Origin: Betaproteobacteria bacterium
GTDB taxonomy: Bacteria > Pseudomonadota > Gammaproteobacteria > Burkholderiales > Casimicrobiaceae
Assembly (NCBI GenBank): GCA_005883655.1
Contig: VBDA01000383.1
Location: forward strand, 1 to 5,655
DNA: 5,655 nt
Reading direction: 5' to 3'
The position numbers and the translations under genes were made by a program. A model generated the notes under the pieces. It was not told the DNA's origin and searched no databases. It saw only the letters and a program-made list of their open reading frames with translations. The first letter of the stretch is position 1. Every line of letters begins with the position of its first letter. Shown piece by piece: positions 5,591 to 5,655 of this stretch.

Positions 5591-5655
5591 CTGGATTGTG
5601 CCGCAGCGCGACGTCGACGATATTGAGGGCGAGCGCCAAAGCGTCGCCAGGCTCG
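5559..5655 (-). CDS. 3' end of a gene cut by the window edge
   Basis: Reading the minus strand from base 5654, 31 codons precede a TAG at 5559-5561. The peptide begins EPGDALALALNIVDVALRHN and continues PDDPGSVSQDA, with helical, acidic, natural composition. It is too short to have been picked as an ORF because its start lies outside the window. The end is unlikely to be a shadow given its amino-acid balance, but the fragment is too small to identify. It would be the most upstream visible member of a minus-strand cluster leading to the HEPN gene. Confidence 0.5.
   Translation of the reverse strand, partial: EPGDALALALNIVDVALRHNPDDPGSVSQDA

Overview
The window reads as chromosomal DNA of a GC-rich proteobacterium, most likely a betaproteobacterium of the Burkholderiales/Nitrosomonadales type. 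The evidence is indirect: a secreted YVTN propeller ending in a DUF5648 domain, the periplasmic protein at the left edge and the small RQGFP-motif protein all resemble proteins I associate with that group. Ordinary genes here have GC-rich third positions. No rRNA, tRNA, CRISPR array, intact insertion sequence or phage gene is visible.

Left part (1-2884) is an envelope-protein region. A 291-residue exported protein of unknown function (16-891, start possibly outside the window) is followed 102 bp later by a 492-residue secreted protein (994-2472). That protein has a signal peptide, exactly seven 42-residue YVTN blades and a C-terminal DUF5648 domain. Converging on it, with only 31 bp between the stops, is a small lipoprotein gene on the minus strand (2504-2884) whose surface linker is encoded by an in-frame 21/24-bp tandem repeat.

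Middle part (2885-4083) is sparse. It holds one small minus-strand gene (3109-3567) for a soluble protein with a RQGFP-type conserved core, with a 17-bp palindrome at its ribosome-binding site. Next come about 500 bp without an intact gene, where one minus frame keeps protein-like stretches broken by stops (possible gene remnant). The gap ends in a 10-bp GC stem-loop in front of the next gene.

Right part (4084-5655) looks like accessory DNA. A 67-residue helical orphan protein (4084-4287) forms a compact single-gene unit with a good ribosome-binding site and a textbook UUCG-loop terminator. Opposite and convergent is a 291-residue protein (4364-5239) with a C-terminal HEPN domain carrying the R-x4-H ribonuclease signature, related to the ApeA-like HEPN proteins of anti-phage defence. 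It is visibly poorer in GC than its flanks. Upstream of it on the same strand lie a possible 99-residue ORF and the 3' end of another gene cut by the window edge. These three could form one transcription unit. The best candidate for an undescribed system is this minus-strand cluster at 4364-5655.
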